DNA of 27,294 nt, from contig JBAXRT010000027.1 of the NCBI GenBank assembly GCA_037131065.1, positions 1-27,294 of the forward strand. The letters run 5' to 3'. This stretch comes from JBAXRT01 sp037131065 (GTDB lineage Bacteria; Bacteroidota; Bacteroidia; Bacteroidales; FEN-979). The translations under genes were made by a program, and so were the position numbers. Positions within the stretch are counted from its first letter, which is position 1. The number at the start of each line of letters is the position of its first letter. Positions 1-8,466 of this stretch are shown piece by piece. Under the pieces are notes generated by a model. The model ran no database searches. It worked only from the letters and a program-made list of their open reading frames with translations, and had not been told where the DNA came from.

Positions 1-68
1 TCGGTGCCTTTGAACGTGACAAAACAAGGGCTGAATTCTTACACCTGATCAGCACAAAATTGCATTGA
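1..68 (+). CDS. 3' end of an unidentified protein (partial)
   Basis: Reading from base 3, an open frame runs from the window edge to a TGA at 66-68 and gives a mixed, soluble-looking tail (GAFERDKTRAEFLHLISTKLH). The other two plus frames also contain stops here, so the support is only amino-acid composition and position just upstream of a plus-strand gene. No family can be assigned from 21 residues. Confidence 0.35.
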   Translation, partial: GAFERDKTRAEFLHLISTKLH

Positions 69-147
69 TTATGACAGCTGATGAATATGGTACGGATTTT
101 GAACTTTGATTTTTTACTACGAAATAAATAAAATAGGAGATCATACA

Positions 148-885
148 ATGTTTGAAGAAACAAATAACAGGGGATTTTTCTCCGCACAACCGGTCAACCG
201 GGATGTTACTGTCGCTAAAACCTTCATGGCACAGGTCTTCACCTGGATGACAATCGGTATGGCCGTTACTGCGGTGACAGCCTATCTCTTTGCCGGCAGC
301 CCGAGCCTGATGGGTAGCCTCATCAATACTGCCACCGGCGGATTAACAGGCCTTGGCTGGGTCGTCACGCTTGGCCCGATCGGGTTTGTATTGTTGATGT
401 CCTTCGGGTTTCAAAGGTTGTCGCCTGGTATCATGGCCCTGCTGTTCGTAACCTTTGCCATACTGATGGGAATGAGCCTGAGCTTTATCCTGATGGTCTA
501 TACGGCCGCCTCAGTATACAAGACTTTCGCGATCGCCGCCGGAATGTTCGGAATTATGGCAGTCACCGGGTATACGACAAAGACCGACCTGACAAAGTTC
601 GGAAGCATAATGATGATGGGGCTCTTCGGGCTGATGATTGCCATGCTCGTGAACTTCTTCCTGAAAAGCAGTGGCCTTGAATATATAATCAGTATTATCG
701 GTGTACTCATTTTTACCGGACTTACCGCCTATGATGTTCAACGGCTCAAAAGGATTGGCAGTGGTGCCGCTGAATACGGGGATGCAAATGTCAGGAAACT
801 GGGAATCCTCGGGGCCCTTACCTTATATCTTGATTTCATTAACCTCTTCCTCTTCCTGCTTCGCTTTTTGGGAGACAGAAAGTAA
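148..885 (+). CDS. Bax inhibitor-1/YccA family membrane protein
   Basis: A 245-residue integral membrane protein with about seven hydrophobic segments after a roughly 30-residue soluble N-terminus. The C-terminal part contains the family-typical GLTAYDVQRLKRIG stretch followed by a last helix rich in Leu and Phe (LYLDFINLFLFLLRFLG). Members of this family (YccA, YbhL, TMBIM) are inner-membrane proteins linked to proton-coupled calcium leak or to modulation of the FtsH protease; which applies here cannot be told. The frame is open further upstream to a TTG at 106, but the ATG at 148 is preceded by AGGAG at good spacing and gives the usual N-terminus, so I chose it. fabD starts 40 bp downstream with no promoter motif between them, so the two may share a transcript. 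Confidence 0.9.
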   Translation: MFEETNNRGFFSAQPVNRDVTVAKTFMAQVFTWMTIGMAVTAVTAYLFAGSPSLMGSLINTATGGLTGLGWVVTLGPIGFVLLMSFGFQRLSPGIMALLFVTFAILMGMSLSFILMVYTAASVYKTFAIAAGMFGIMAVTGYTTKTDLTKFGSIMMMGLFGLMIAMLVNFFLKSSGLEYIISIIGVLIFTGLTAYDVQRLKRIGSGAAEYGDANVRKLGILGALTLYLDFINLFLFLLRFLGDRK

Positions 886-925
886 AGGGTTGGGTTTTAT
901 CATTTCATTTGTAAATCGTAAATGT

Positions 926-1834
926 ATGAGGGCATACGTATTTCCAGGCCAGGGAGCCCAGTTTGTGGGAATGGGTAAGGATCTTTATGAGGGTTCTGCC
1001 GTTTCAAAAGGGCTATTTGAAAAAGCCAATGAAATTCTCGGTTTTCGTATAACCGATCTGATGTTTTCCGGGACTGATGAAGATCTCCGGCAAACCAGGG
1101 TGACCCAACCGGCTATTTTTTTACATTCTGTCATTTTGGCATTTTCCCTTGGTGAGGCTTTCAAACCTGATATGGTTGCAGGACACTCCCTTGGGGAATT
1201 CTCAGCCCTGGTTGCCAGCAAGGCCCTTTCATTCGAAGACGGACTCCAACTGGTCTCGGCTCGGGCAATAGCCATGCAGAAGGCATGTGAGCTTGAGCCC
1301 TCCACCATGGCAGCCATCCTAGGTCTGGATGATATAATTGCCGAAGAGATTTGCCGTTCCATTGTCGAGGTCGTTGTTCCGGCCAATTATAACAGCCCGG
1401 GTCAGCTCGTCATCTCCGGGAGTATGAAAGGGATTGAGATCGCCTGCGAAAAAATGAAAGCAGCCGGGGCACGCCGCGCATTACCGCTCAAGGTAGGTGG
1501 CGCTTTTCATTCACCACTGATGGAACCTGCGAGGGTTGAGTTGGGGGAAGCGATTGAAAGAACCAACTTCAATCAGCCCATTTGCCCGATCTACCAGAAT
1601 GCAACGGCACAACGCGTGACCGATCCTGCGATCATCAGGAAAAACCTGATCGACCAGCTGACTGCCCCGGTTTTGTGGACCCAGCTGGTCCAGAATATGA
1701 TTGCCGACGGAGCCAAAACCTTTATTGAGGTCGGTCCTGGAAATATACTACAGGGACTGATATCTAAGATCGGGAAAGAGGTTACCGTTTGTGATACTGG
1801 TTTTCATAGTACTTCTGGTAACCCCCGGATGTGA
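926..1834 (+). CDS. fabD: malonyl-CoA:acyl-carrier-protein transacylase FabD
   Basis: A cytoplasmic enzyme of type II fatty-acid synthesis that moves malonyl groups from CoA to ACP. The 302-residue protein shows the N-terminal PGQGAQ motif, the nucleophile elbow GHSLGE with Ser88, and the catalytic His in GAFHSPLM (His195), followed by the EVGPG motif near the C-terminus. The frame extends upstream into the Bax-inhibitor gene, but homology starts at the ATG at 926 (MRAYVFPGQG). The normal family end is around KIGKEVTV; the last 17 or so residues look non-conserved and lie antisense to the C-terminal codons of rmlB, with a 53-bp tail-to-tail overlap. The rest of the fab cluster is not nearby. 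Confidence 0.95.
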   Translation: MRAYVFPGQGAQFVGMGKDLYEGSAVSKGLFEKANEILGFRITDLMFSGTDEDLRQTRVTQPAIFLHSVILAFSLGEAFKPDMVAGHSLGEFSALVASKALSFEDGLQLVSARAIAMQKACELEPSTMAAILGLDDIIAEEICRSIVEVVVPANYNSPGQLVISGSMKGIEIACEKMKAAGARRALPLKVGGAFHSPLMEPARVELGEAIERTNFNQPICPIYQNATAQRVTDPAIIRKNLIDQLTAPVLWTQLVQNMIADGAKTFIEVGPGNILQGLISKIGKEVTVCDTGFHSTSGNPRM

Positions 1835-2831
1835 CATTGTTCATCCACTCATCATTTTCAAGGTACCAGTCGACCGTTTTGGCAAGTCCCTCTTCAAACT
1901 GAAGAGAAGGTTTCCATCCCAGTTCAAGTTGTATCTTGGCAGAATCGATGGCATAGCGAAGGTCATGCCCTGCGCGGTCTTTCACGAAAGTGATCTGTCC
2001 CGCTGAAGTTCCTGCAGGACGCTTAAGTTTTTCGTCCATGATCCGGCAGAGCAAATAAATGAGATCGATGTTCTTCCATTCGTTATGGCCCCCGATGTTG
2101 TATGTCTCCCCCATCTTCCCTTTATGAAATATCAGGTCAATGGCACTGGCGTGATCCTCAACATACAGCCAGTCCCGTATATTTTCACCCTTCCCGTAGA
2201 TGGGTACAGGTTTTCCATTTTTCAGGTTATTAATAGCAAGCGGGATCAGCTTTTCAGGGAACTGATAAGGGCCATAATTGTTGGAGCAGTTGGATATCAC
2301 CACCGGAAGGTGGTAAGTGTGCCAGTAAGCCCTGACAAGATGGTCGGAACTGGCTTTCGAGGCGGAATAGGGACTTCTCGGGTCATATGATGTGGTCTCG
2401 TAAAAAAAACCGGTTTCCCCGAGGGATCCATAGACCTCATCGGTGGAGATGTGATAAAAAAGCTTGCCTGCCATCTCTTTCCAGGATTCCCGGGCAGCAT
2501 TGAGCAGGTTCACGGTGCCGACGATATTGGCAAAGATGAATTCCATAGGGCTGCTTATCGACCGGTCGACATGAGATTCAGCGGCAAGGTGGATAACACC
2601 ATCGAAATGATACCGTTGAAACACCTCATTCATCGCCTGGGCATCGATGATATCCGCCTTTACGAATTCATAGTTGGATGCTGATTCAATATCCTTCAGG
2701 TTGGCAAGATTGCCGGCATAGGTGAGCTTATCAAGATTGACAATCTTATACTCCGGGTATTTTTTTACAAACCTCCGAACGAGGTGGGAGCCAATAAACC
2801 CTGCCCCGCCTGTAATCAGAATCGTTTTCAT
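1782..2831 (-). CDS. rfbB: dTDP-glucose 4,6-dehydratase RmlB/RfbB
   Basis: Converts dTDP-glucose to dTDP-4-keto-6-deoxyglucose, the branch point to rhamnose and other deoxysugars of surface glycans. The 349-residue protein is an extended short-chain dehydrogenase with the NAD-binding GGAGFIGSH motif at residues 8-16, the dehydratase triad segment STDEVYG (Thr130, Asp131, Glu132) and the catalytic Tyr155-x3-Lys159 (YSASK). The C-terminus (SGGYQKYYENQY) is typical of the family, so the stop is native. It is the last gene of the minus-strand sugar operon, 24 bp after galE. The other rml genes (A, C, D) are not in the window, so the final sugar is unknown. Confidence 0.96.
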   Translation of the reverse strand: MKTILITGGAGFIGSHLVRRFVKKYPEYKIVNLDKLTYAGNLANLKDIESASNYEFVKADIIDAQAMNEVFQRYHFDGVIHLAAESHVDRSISSPMEFIFANIVGTVNLLNAARESWKEMAGKLFYHISTDEVYGSLGETGFFYETTSYDPRSPYSASKASSDHLVRAYWHTYHLPVVISNCSNNYGPYQFPEKLIPLAINNLKNGKPVPIYGKGENIRDWLYVEDHASAIDLIFHKGKMGETYNIGGHNEWKNIDLIYLLCRIMDEKLKRPAGTSAGQITFVKDRAGHDLRYAIDSAKIQLELGWKPSLQFEEGLAKTVDWYLENDEWMNNVTSGGYQKYYENQYHKR

Positions 2832-2855
2832 AATTTTCTCTTTTTCGCTACTTCG

Positions 2856-3881
2856 CTACTTGTTACTTCTATTCGCCAATGCCTGCTCCCACTTCCAGGC
2901 GGACCTTGTCATTTCATCCAGGGTCCTTTCCGCTTTCCAGCCTAGCTCCCTGTTTGCATACTCCGTGTCGGCCCAAACCTTTACGATATCACCGGGCCTT
3001 CGAACCATAATCTTGTATGGCAATTTCACGCCGGTCGACCTCTCAAACGACCGGATCACCTCCATGACGGAGAAGCCGTTGCCTGTCCCGAGATTGAATA
3101 CCTCAATTTTCTTATCCTTCCCGTTTTTAAGCAAACGTTCCACTGCAATAACATGGGCCTTTGCAAGATCAACAACATGGATATAATCACGGATCGCAGT
3201 GCCATCGGGGGTGTCATAATCATCTCCCCATACCCTAAGGTAATCCCTCTGCCCGATGGCAGTCTGGGTGATATATGGCAGCAGGTTGTTGGGAATCCCC
3301 AGGGGTAGTTCCCCTATCAGGGCGGAATCATGTGCACCGATCGGATTGAAATAGCGCAACAGGATCGCCCTGATGTCCGCCGTCAAACATGTATCGGTAA
3401 TGATCTCTTCAGAAATTTGCTTCGTATTGCCGTAAGGTGACAAGGCTTTCTGCACCGGTGAGTCTTCCCTGGCAGGAAGTATCTCCGGCTGGCCATAGAC
3501 CGTACAGGAGGAAGAAAACACAATATTCCCTATCCCGCTATCTTTCATTCCCTGAAGAATATTAATGAGAGAGACCAGGTTGTTGAAATAGTATTTTAAT
3601 GGGAATTCCACCGACTCCCCGACTGCCTTGTACGCAGCAAAGTGGATGATGGCTTTCAGATCATTGTGTTGCCTGAAAAACACGGAAGTCCTTTCAGCAT
3701 CTGTAAGGTCGAATTTTTCGAAGCGGGGCTTGATGCCGGTTATCTTTTGGATGTTATCCACGACATCAACGGAGGAGTTGGAGAGATTATCCACAATGAT
3801 AACCTCGAATCCCTTTTCCTGCAGTTCGACAACGGTATGAGATCCTATATACCCCGTACCCCCGGTCACCAGGATTTTCAT
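2856..3881 (-). CDS. galE: UDP-glucose 4-epimerase GalE
   Basis: Interconverts UDP-glucose and UDP-galactose, and possibly the N-acetyl forms, with tightly bound NAD. The 341-residue protein begins with the Rossmann motif GGTGYIGSH (residues 7-15) and carries the SSSCTVYG serine segment (about 123-130) and the catalytic Tyr150-x3-Lys154 (YGNTK). The C-terminal part includes AIRDYIHVVDLAKAH, a hallmark of GalE. It lies 15 bp after wlbA and 24 bp before rfbB on the same strand, consistent with supply of sugars for a surface polysaccharide. Substrate breadth (Glc only, or GlcNAc too) cannot be settled by eye. Confidence 0.95.
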   Translation of the reverse strand: MKILVTGGTGYIGSHTVVELQEKGFEVIIVDNLSNSSVDVVDNIQKITGIKPRFEKFDLTDAERTSVFFRQHNDLKAIIHFAAYKAVGESVEFPLKYYFNNLVSLINILQGMKDSGIGNIVFSSSCTVYGQPEILPAREDSPVQKALSPYGNTKQISEEIITDTCLTADIRAILLRYFNPIGAHDSALIGELPLGIPNNLLPYITQTAIGQRDYLRVWGDDYDTPDGTAIRDYIHVVDLAKAHVIAVERLLKNGKDKKIEVFNLGTGNGFSVMEVIRSFERSTGVKLPYKIMVRRPGDIVKVWADTEYANRELGWKAERTLDEMTRSAWKWEQALANRSNK

Positions 3882-3896
3882 ATGAAAAAATTTATA

Positions 3897-4889
3897 TTAG
3901 ATCCTTATATCCTTTAGAATCGGATGATAATCTCCTGTCAGTCCGATTGGATTTTCATTACGAATCTGATAAACGACCTGTATGCTGGTCCTGGAGTCCA
4001 TGATCCCGAAACCCCTGCCGGCCAGGATCTCCTTGTACATCTCCGTATGAAGGTCTGTGAATCCGTCGCTGAATTCAATCTCCTGCCCGTCCATGACCAG
4101 CGAGCGATATGTCCGCTTTCCGCTGAGACGTGCCTCCTTTGGGATGTCCTGCGAATCGATGCTCAGGAACCACCTGATATTCGCCCTTTCCAACCGGAGG
4201 ATCCCAGCCCCCTTGCTCTCGGACAGAAGGTTTACTTTATTCTCCTTCACATCACCAAAGATCCATGTCAGCATATCAAAAAAATGGACCCCGATGTTGG
4301 TTGCAATTCCGCCCGATTTGGAAACATCCCCTTTCCAGGAACGGTAATACCATTTGCCCCGCGAGGTGATATAGGTCAGGTCAAGGTCGTAATTTTTCTT
4401 TTTTGGATTTTTTTGGACCTTTTCGTACAACGTTTTAATAGCAGGGTGGAGCCGCAGCTGCAGGATGGTGTAAACTTTTTTTCCTGTCTCATTCTCAATG
4501 ATTCTGAGAGCGTCAAGGTTCCAGGGGTTGAGAACGATCGGCTTCTCACAAATAGCATGTGCATCATTTCTCAGGGCAAGACGTATGTGAGAATCGTGCA
4601 TATAGTTTGGTGAACAGATACTCACATAGTGAACTTTCAGATCGTCCATCCTTCTTTTTGCAGAGGCAAGACGTCTTAGTTTATCGAGGTGACGATCGAA
4701 CCGTTCCGGCTCGATGAAGAAATCCGCTTCAGGGAAATAGTTGTCAATGACACCCATCCCGTCATATGGATCAAGCGCAGCAACCAGTGAATTCCCCGTC
4801 TCCTTTATCGCCTTCATGTGCCGCGGGGCAATATATCCTGCAGCACCGATCAGTGCAAAATTTTTTGGCTCTGTTCTTTCTGTCATCAC
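3897..4889 (-). CDS. wlbA: UDP-N-acetylglucosaminuronate 3-dehydrogenase (WlbA/WbpB type)
   Basis: A Gfo/Idh/MocA-type oxidoreductase. The N-terminal FALIGAAGYIAPRHM and the interior DLTYITSRG, GVATNIGVHFFDML-like and GFTDLHTEMYKEILAGRGFG stretches are characteristic of WlbA/WbpB, which oxidises C3 of UDP-N-acetylglucosaminuronic acid before transamination. The family EKP motif with its catalytic lysine is present (Glu115-Lys116-Pro117). Known members keep NAD bound and recycle it with 2-oxoglutarate. The listed start is a GTG giving a 4-base overlap with the upstream acetyltransferase stop; an ATG one codon later overlaps that stop by one base and is equally plausible. Its neighbours are the next two enzymes of the same pathway, which strongly supports the call. 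Confidence 0.9.
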   Translation of the reverse strand: MMTERTEPKNFALIGAAGYIAPRHMKAIKETGNSLVAALDPYDGMGVIDNYFPEADFFIEPERFDRHLDKLRRLASAKRRMDDLKVHYVSICSPNYMHDSHIRLALRNDAHAICEKPIVLNPWNLDALRIIENETGKKVYTILQLRLHPAIKTLYEKVQKNPKKKNYDLDLTYITSRGKWYYRSWKGDVSKSGGIATNIGVHFFDMLTWIFGDVKENKVNLLSESKGAGILRLERANIRWFLSIDSQDIPKEARLSGKRTYRSLVMDGQEIEFSDGFTDLHTEMYKEILAGRGFGIMDSRTSIQVVYQIRNENPIGLTGDYHPILKDIRI

Positions 4890-5479
4890 AATTTCTGAAT
4901 TTTTATGACCTTTCCGTCTTCAAGAAGCTGGTAATGATCCTTCCCTTCCGGACAGGTAGCTATACCCTTTTCATCAAACCGCAGGCGGTGTCCATGTTCA
5001 CTCATGTACCCAACAAGACGGCCGGGATTCCCGACGATCAGGGCAAAGGGTGGAACAGGTTTGGTCACAACAGCTCCTGCCCCGATGAAAGCAAATTCAC
5101 CGATCTCATTTCCGCAAACGATGGTAGCATTGGCCCCGATGGAAGCTCCTCTCCTGACGAGCGTCGGCTGGTATTGATCTCTCCTGAGGATATGACTCCT
5201 TGGGTTGATTATATTGGTAAAGACCATCGAGGGTCCCAGGAATACATCATCCTCACAGACGACCCCGGTATAGATCGAAACATTGTTCTGAACTTTTACA
5301 TTCCGGCCAAGGATAACATCGGGAGAGACAACAACGTTCTGGCCAAGATTACAACGCTCCCCAATGACAGCCCCGGGCATTACATGTGTGAAATGCCAGA
5401 TCTTCGTCCCCTTCCCGATCTTGCATCCCTGGTCGATAACCGCAGTTTCGTGGGCAAAATATTCCTTCTCCATGATCAT
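4886..5479 (-). CDS. wlbB: UDP-2-acetamido-3-amino-glucuronate N-acetyltransferase (WlbB/WbpD type)
   Basis: A 197-residue left-handed parallel beta-helix acetyltransferase. The hexapeptide-repeat pattern is visible through most of the chain (for example KIGKGTKIWHFTHV, VILGRNVKVQNNVSIY, ASIGANATIVCGN). It would acetylate the 3-amino group made by the neighbouring aminotransferase, giving UDP-2,3-diacetamido-glucuronate. The start ATG at 5479 overlaps the stop of wlbC as ATGA, a sign of translational coupling; an ATG two codons later is an alternative. The FTNIINPRS stretch after the repeats is typical of this subgroup and separates it from serine or maltose acetyltransferases. Confidence 0.9.
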   Translation of the reverse strand: MIMEKEYFAHETAVIDQGCKIGKGTKIWHFTHVMPGAVIGERCNLGQNVVVSPDVILGRNVKVQNNVSIYTGVVCEDDVFLGPSMVFTNIINPRSHILRRDQYQPTLVRRGASIGANATIVCGNEIGEFAFIGAGAVVTKPVPPFALIVGNPGRLVGYMSEHGHRLRFDEKGIATCPEGKDHYQLLEDGKVIKIQKL

Positions 5480-6606
5480 TGTTGAATAAAATCCAAAACC
5501 GATTTGGTGATATGATTCAATTGCTCCTGATCAAGCTCAGTATGCATCGGAAACGAAATGACTCTTTCGCACAAATGTTCCGTCACCGGAAAATCACCGG
5601 GTTTATAACAAGGATCAATATAGGCTTTCTGCATATGAAGCGGGACCGGGTAATAGATCATGGCAGGGATCCCTGTTGAGGCCAGGTGATCGATCAGCTG
5701 TTTCCTGTCAATATCCTTTGTAACCAAGGTATACTGGTGAAAAACATGGGTGGATTTTTTATACCTTGAAGGGATCTTCAGCTTTGTCTGGTCTTTGAAA
5801 GCCTTGTCGTAAAAATCAGCAGCTGCCTTTCTTTTTGCAGCATACTCATCAAGGTGTTCAAGCTTGACCTTCAGTACAGCCGCCTGGATGCTGTCGAGCC
5901 TGGAATTGACACCTACGTAATCGTGGTAATACCTCACGACCATTCCATGGTTCACGATCACCCGCAGCTGTTTTGCCAGATCGTCATCATTGGTGAAGAT
6001 GGCTCCACCGTCGCCATAGCATCCAAGGTTCTTCGACGGAAAAAAAGATGTACAGCCCACATGGCCAATGGTTCCTGCTTTTTTTATTGTTCCGTCCGCA
6101 AAAATATAATCAGCACCGATCGCCTGGCAGTTATCCTCGATAACAAAAAGATTATGTTTTTTTGCAATGGCCATGATCGCTTCCATGGGGGCACACTGGC
6201 CAAAAAGATGCACCGGAACGATTGCTCTCGTCCTCGGAGTGATGGCTCTTTCAATGGCAACAGGGTCAATATTGAAGGTGTCGGGATCAACATCAACCAG
6301 GACAGGCGTAAGACGAAGCAATGCGATTACCTCGGCCGTGGCAATAAAGGTAAAGGAGGCGGTGATCACCTCATCTCCGGGTTGCAGTCCGAGAGCCATC
6401 ATTGAAACCTGCAAGGCATCAGTTCCGTTGGCACATGGAATAACATGTTTCACTCCCAGGTATTTCTCCAGGGATTCCTGGAAGTTTTTCACTGCCGGGC
6501 CGTTAATAAAGGTACAATTATCTATCACATCCTGAATTCCCCGGTCGATATCGGCCTTGATATGCTCGTACTGGCTGTGAAGGTCGACCATCTGAATTTT
6601 TTTCAT
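5476..6606 (-). CDS. wlbC: DegT/DnrJ/EryC1 sugar aminotransferase (WlbC/WbpE type)
   Basis: A PLP-dependent aminotransferase of 376 residues that would convert UDP-3-keto-GlcNAcA to the 3-amino sugar. It shows the N-terminal MVDLHSQY, the cofactor segment CANGTDAL (58-65), the Asp that contacts the PLP nitrogen in EDNCQAIGA (Asp158), and the Schiff-base lysine in SFFPSKNLGCYGDGG (Lys192). An open frame extends 15 codons further, but the ATG at 6606 fits the family N-terminus and lies downstream of a promoter-like TAAATTTG at 6649-6656. It is the first gene of the minus-strand sugar operon. The 6-dehydrogenase (WbpA) that would supply its pathway and a WbpI-type epimerase are not in the window. 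Confidence 0.92.
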   Translation of the reverse strand: MKKIQMVDLHSQYEHIKADIDRGIQDVIDNCTFINGPAVKNFQESLEKYLGVKHVIPCANGTDALQVSMMALGLQPGDEVITASFTFIATAEVIALLRLTPVLVDVDPDTFNIDPVAIERAITPRTRAIVPVHLFGQCAPMEAIMAIAKKHNLFVIEDNCQAIGADYIFADGTIKKAGTIGHVGCTSFFPSKNLGCYGDGGAIFTNDDDLAKQLRVIVNHGMVVRYYHDYVGVNSRLDSIQAAVLKVKLEHLDEYAAKRKAAADFYDKAFKDQTKLKIPSRYKKSTHVFHQYTLVTKDIDRKQLIDHLASTGIPAMIYYPVPLHMQKAYIDPCYKPGDFPVTEHLCERVISFPMHTELDQEQLNHITKSVLDFIQQ

Positions 6607-6648
6607 CGTAAGCAGCTGGTTTGAGTTCCTTAATAGAGTATAATCGTG

Positions 6649-6656
6649 CAAATTTA
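6649..6656 (-). promoter_or_regulatory. Bacteroidota -7 promoter motif for the wlb sugar operon
   Basis: On the minus strand this is TAAATTTG, an exact match to TAnnTTTG, 42 bases before the wlbC ATG. No clear -33 TTG lies 19-21 bases upstream. It sits in the 118-bp divergent gap between wlbC and elbB. Confidence 0.55.
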
Positions 6657-6724
6657 AGATTATTGCCTATCCCGGTAAAAGATTTTTTTTTATTTTAGGA
6701 GTTGGTTTTAAGAGATTTCAAGCT

Positions 6725-7372
6725 ATGAAAAAATTTGCTGTTGTTCTTGCCGGATGCGGTGTATATGATGGCGCCGAGATTCATGAAGCTGTGATGACCC
6801 TGCTGGCTATTGAGCAGGCCGGGGCTTCATTCCAGTGCTTTGCACCTGATGTTATTCAGTTTCATGTTCTGAACCATATGACAGGAAAGGAGATGAATGA
6901 GAAAAGAAATGTCCTGGTGGAATCCGCCAGGATCGCAAGAGGGAACATTCATCCTTTGTCGGCATTCAAGGTTGCTGAATTTGACGGATTGATCTTCCCG
7001 GGCGGATTCGGGGCGGCAAAAAATCTCTGCTCCTGGGCTTTTGAGGGCGATGAATGTAAAGTCAATCCTGATGTGGCAAAAGCCGTCGAAGCGACCTTTG
7101 AGGCCAGGAAACCCATCGGGGCCATGTGCATTGCTCCCGTGATCCTCGGCAAATTGTTCAAGGGGACCAACCTGACTACCGGACAGGATCCTGCCTCACA
7201 GGCATTTATAGAAAAATCGGGAAACAAATACACGCCTGCAACCCATGGTCAAGTAGTAGCCGACCCTGTTAGAAAACTCTTCACAACGCCATGCTATATG
7301 CTTGATGCCACTATTTCCCAGATCCAGCAGGGCACGGAAAATATTGTGAGGGAAATGATGAAGGCAATGTAA
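6725..7372 (+). CDS. elbB: ElbB-type glyoxalase/isoprenoid biosynthesis protein (DJ-1/PfpI superfamily)
   Basis: A 215-residue cytoplasmic protein of the class I glutamine-amidotransferase-like fold. The N-terminus (VVLAGCGVYDGAEIHEAV) and the PGGFGAAKNLCSWAF segment are diagnostic of ElbB. The conserved nucleophile cysteine is in GAMCIAPV (Cys135). E. coli ElbB has weak glyoxalase activity and a loose genetic link to isoprenoid synthesis; the physiological role is unsettled. It is a single gene, divergent from wlbC and convergent with buk only 8 bp away. Confidence 0.93.
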   Translation: MKKFAVVLAGCGVYDGAEIHEAVMTLLAIEQAGASFQCFAPDVIQFHVLNHMTGKEMNEKRNVLVESARIARGNIHPLSAFKVAEFDGLIFPGGFGAAKNLCSWAFEGDECKVNPDVAKAVEATFEARKPIGAMCIAPVILGKLFKGTNLTTGQDPASQAFIEKSGNKYTPATHGQVVADPVRKLFTTPCYMLDATISQIQQGTENIVREMMKAM

Positions 7373-7379
7373 TATTGCC
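7363..7379. terminator. small hairpin shared by the convergent elbB and buk ends
   Basis: GGCAAT and ATTGCC form a perfect 6-bp stem around a 5-base loop that includes part of the elbB stop codon. It fills the gap between the two convergent stops. Neither side is followed by a T-run, so it is at best a weak bidirectional terminator. Confidence 0.35.
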
Positions 7380-7380
7380 C

Positions 7381-8466
7381 CTATCGGTACTCATTCACTT
7401 CATGTTCACCACGGATGACCATCAGTCCATTGATGGCAAGAGCCCGCATTTCATCTTCTCCGGGATAGACATGAACCGGGGCGATCTTGTAGATTCGCTC
7501 CTGTATCCAGTTCACAAAGTTCTTATCATAAGCGATCCCGCCTGTAATGAGGATCGCATCCACCTCGCATTTAAGGACGGTATACATCTCTCCTACCATC
7601 TTGGCCACCTGGTAAGCCATCGCATGATAGATCAGTTCAGCCTTCTGGTCGCCGGCTTCGACCATCTTCTCAACCTCGGCGGCATCATTGGTGCCGAGGT
7701 AGGCCACAAGCCCGCCTTCCCCCTTGTTCATCTTCTGAACCTCCCTGATAGAATACTTCCCGCTGAAACAAACCCTGATCAGCTCGCCAACAGGCAAAGT
7801 CCCGCTGCGTTCCGGGCTGAAAGGGCCTTCCCCGTCAAGACCCTGGTTGACATCGATAACACGACCTTTGTGATGGGCGCCAACCGTTATTCCCCCGCCC
7901 AGGTGAACCACAATCAGGTTCAGCTCCGAATATTTCCTGTGGGTTGATTTTGCGAAATCACGGGCAACCGCCTTCTGGTTCAGGGCATGGAAAATGGAGA
8001 TTCTTTCAAAAAGGGGATGACCGGCAATCCTGGCAATATCATCGAGTTCATCTACGACGATTGGATCCACGATATAGGCCCGGGCATTGGGGAGCGATTT
8101 GACAAGATCTTTTGCAATAAGCCCCCCGAGATTGCTTGCATGCTCGCCAAGCGGGCTGTTCCTCAGGTCCCGGATCATGGCATCATTCACTTCATACACC
8201 CCGGAAGGGATTGGTTTCAGCAATCCGCCCCTGCCCATCACTGCCAGGACATTTTCCAACTGAATATCTGCCTCCTGCAACTGTTGCAGGATAATATGTT
8301 TGCGAAATTCGAACTGGTCAGTGATTTTAGGGAACTGGGCAAGCTCTTCCGGAGTATGCTTGATGTTCTTCAGGAAGATCGGGTCAGTGTTCTGGTATAC
8401 CGCTATTTTCGTGGAGGTGGAACCAGGATTGATGGCTAGAACCCTCGCGTCTTTCATAATGGTCAT
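7381..8466 (-). CDS. buk: butyrate kinase
   Basis: An ASKHA-fold acyl kinase of 361 residues that transfers phosphate from an acyl-phosphate to ADP, making ATP and butyrate (or a branched-chain acid). It has the N-terminal phosphate motif AINPGSTSTKIAVY, the glycine-rich VVHLGGGITVGAH and the late ITGGIAYDKNFV adenosine motif. Length matches Buk rather than the longer acetate kinase (about 400). Its ATG overlaps the TGA of the upstream permease gene as ATGA; an ATG three codons later (MKDARVL) would give the commoner family start. The phosphotransacylase partner ptb is the first gene of the same operon. Branched-chain acyl-phosphates (isobutyryl, isovaleryl) are possible alternative substrates. 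Confidence 0.93.
   Translation of the reverse strand: MTIMKDARVLAINPGSTSTKIAVYQNTDPIFLKNIKHTPEELAQFPKITDQFEFRKHIILQQLQEADIQLENVLAVMGRGGLLKPIPSGVYEVNDAMIRDLRNSPLGEHASNLGGLIAKDLVKSLPNARAYIVDPIVVDELDDIARIAGHPLFERISIFHALNQKAVARDFAKSTHRKYSELNLIVVHLGGGITVGAHHKGRVIDVNQGLDGEGPFSPERSGTLPVGELIRVCFSGKYSIREVQKMNKGEGGLVAYLGTNDAAEVEKMVEAGDQKAELIYHAMAYQVAKMVGEMYTVLKCEVDAILITGGIAYDKNFVNWIQERIYKIAPVHVYPGEDEMRALAINGLMVIRGEHEVNEYR

Noticed and set aside
101..108. GAACTTTG as a -7 box for the Bax-inhibitor gene
   Set aside because: It lacks the initial T of the TA pair and has no suitably spaced TTG.
985..1386. 133-residue minus-strand frame inside fabD
   Set aside because: It is the complement of conserved FabD sequence with Ser/Arg-rich composition and no recognisable domain.
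2846..2870. Short tandem repeat (TCGCTACT twice, then TGTTACTT) at the galE end
   Set aside because: Two and a half imperfect units over about 25 bp, partly within the galE stop region; no sign of a repeat family elsewhere in the window.
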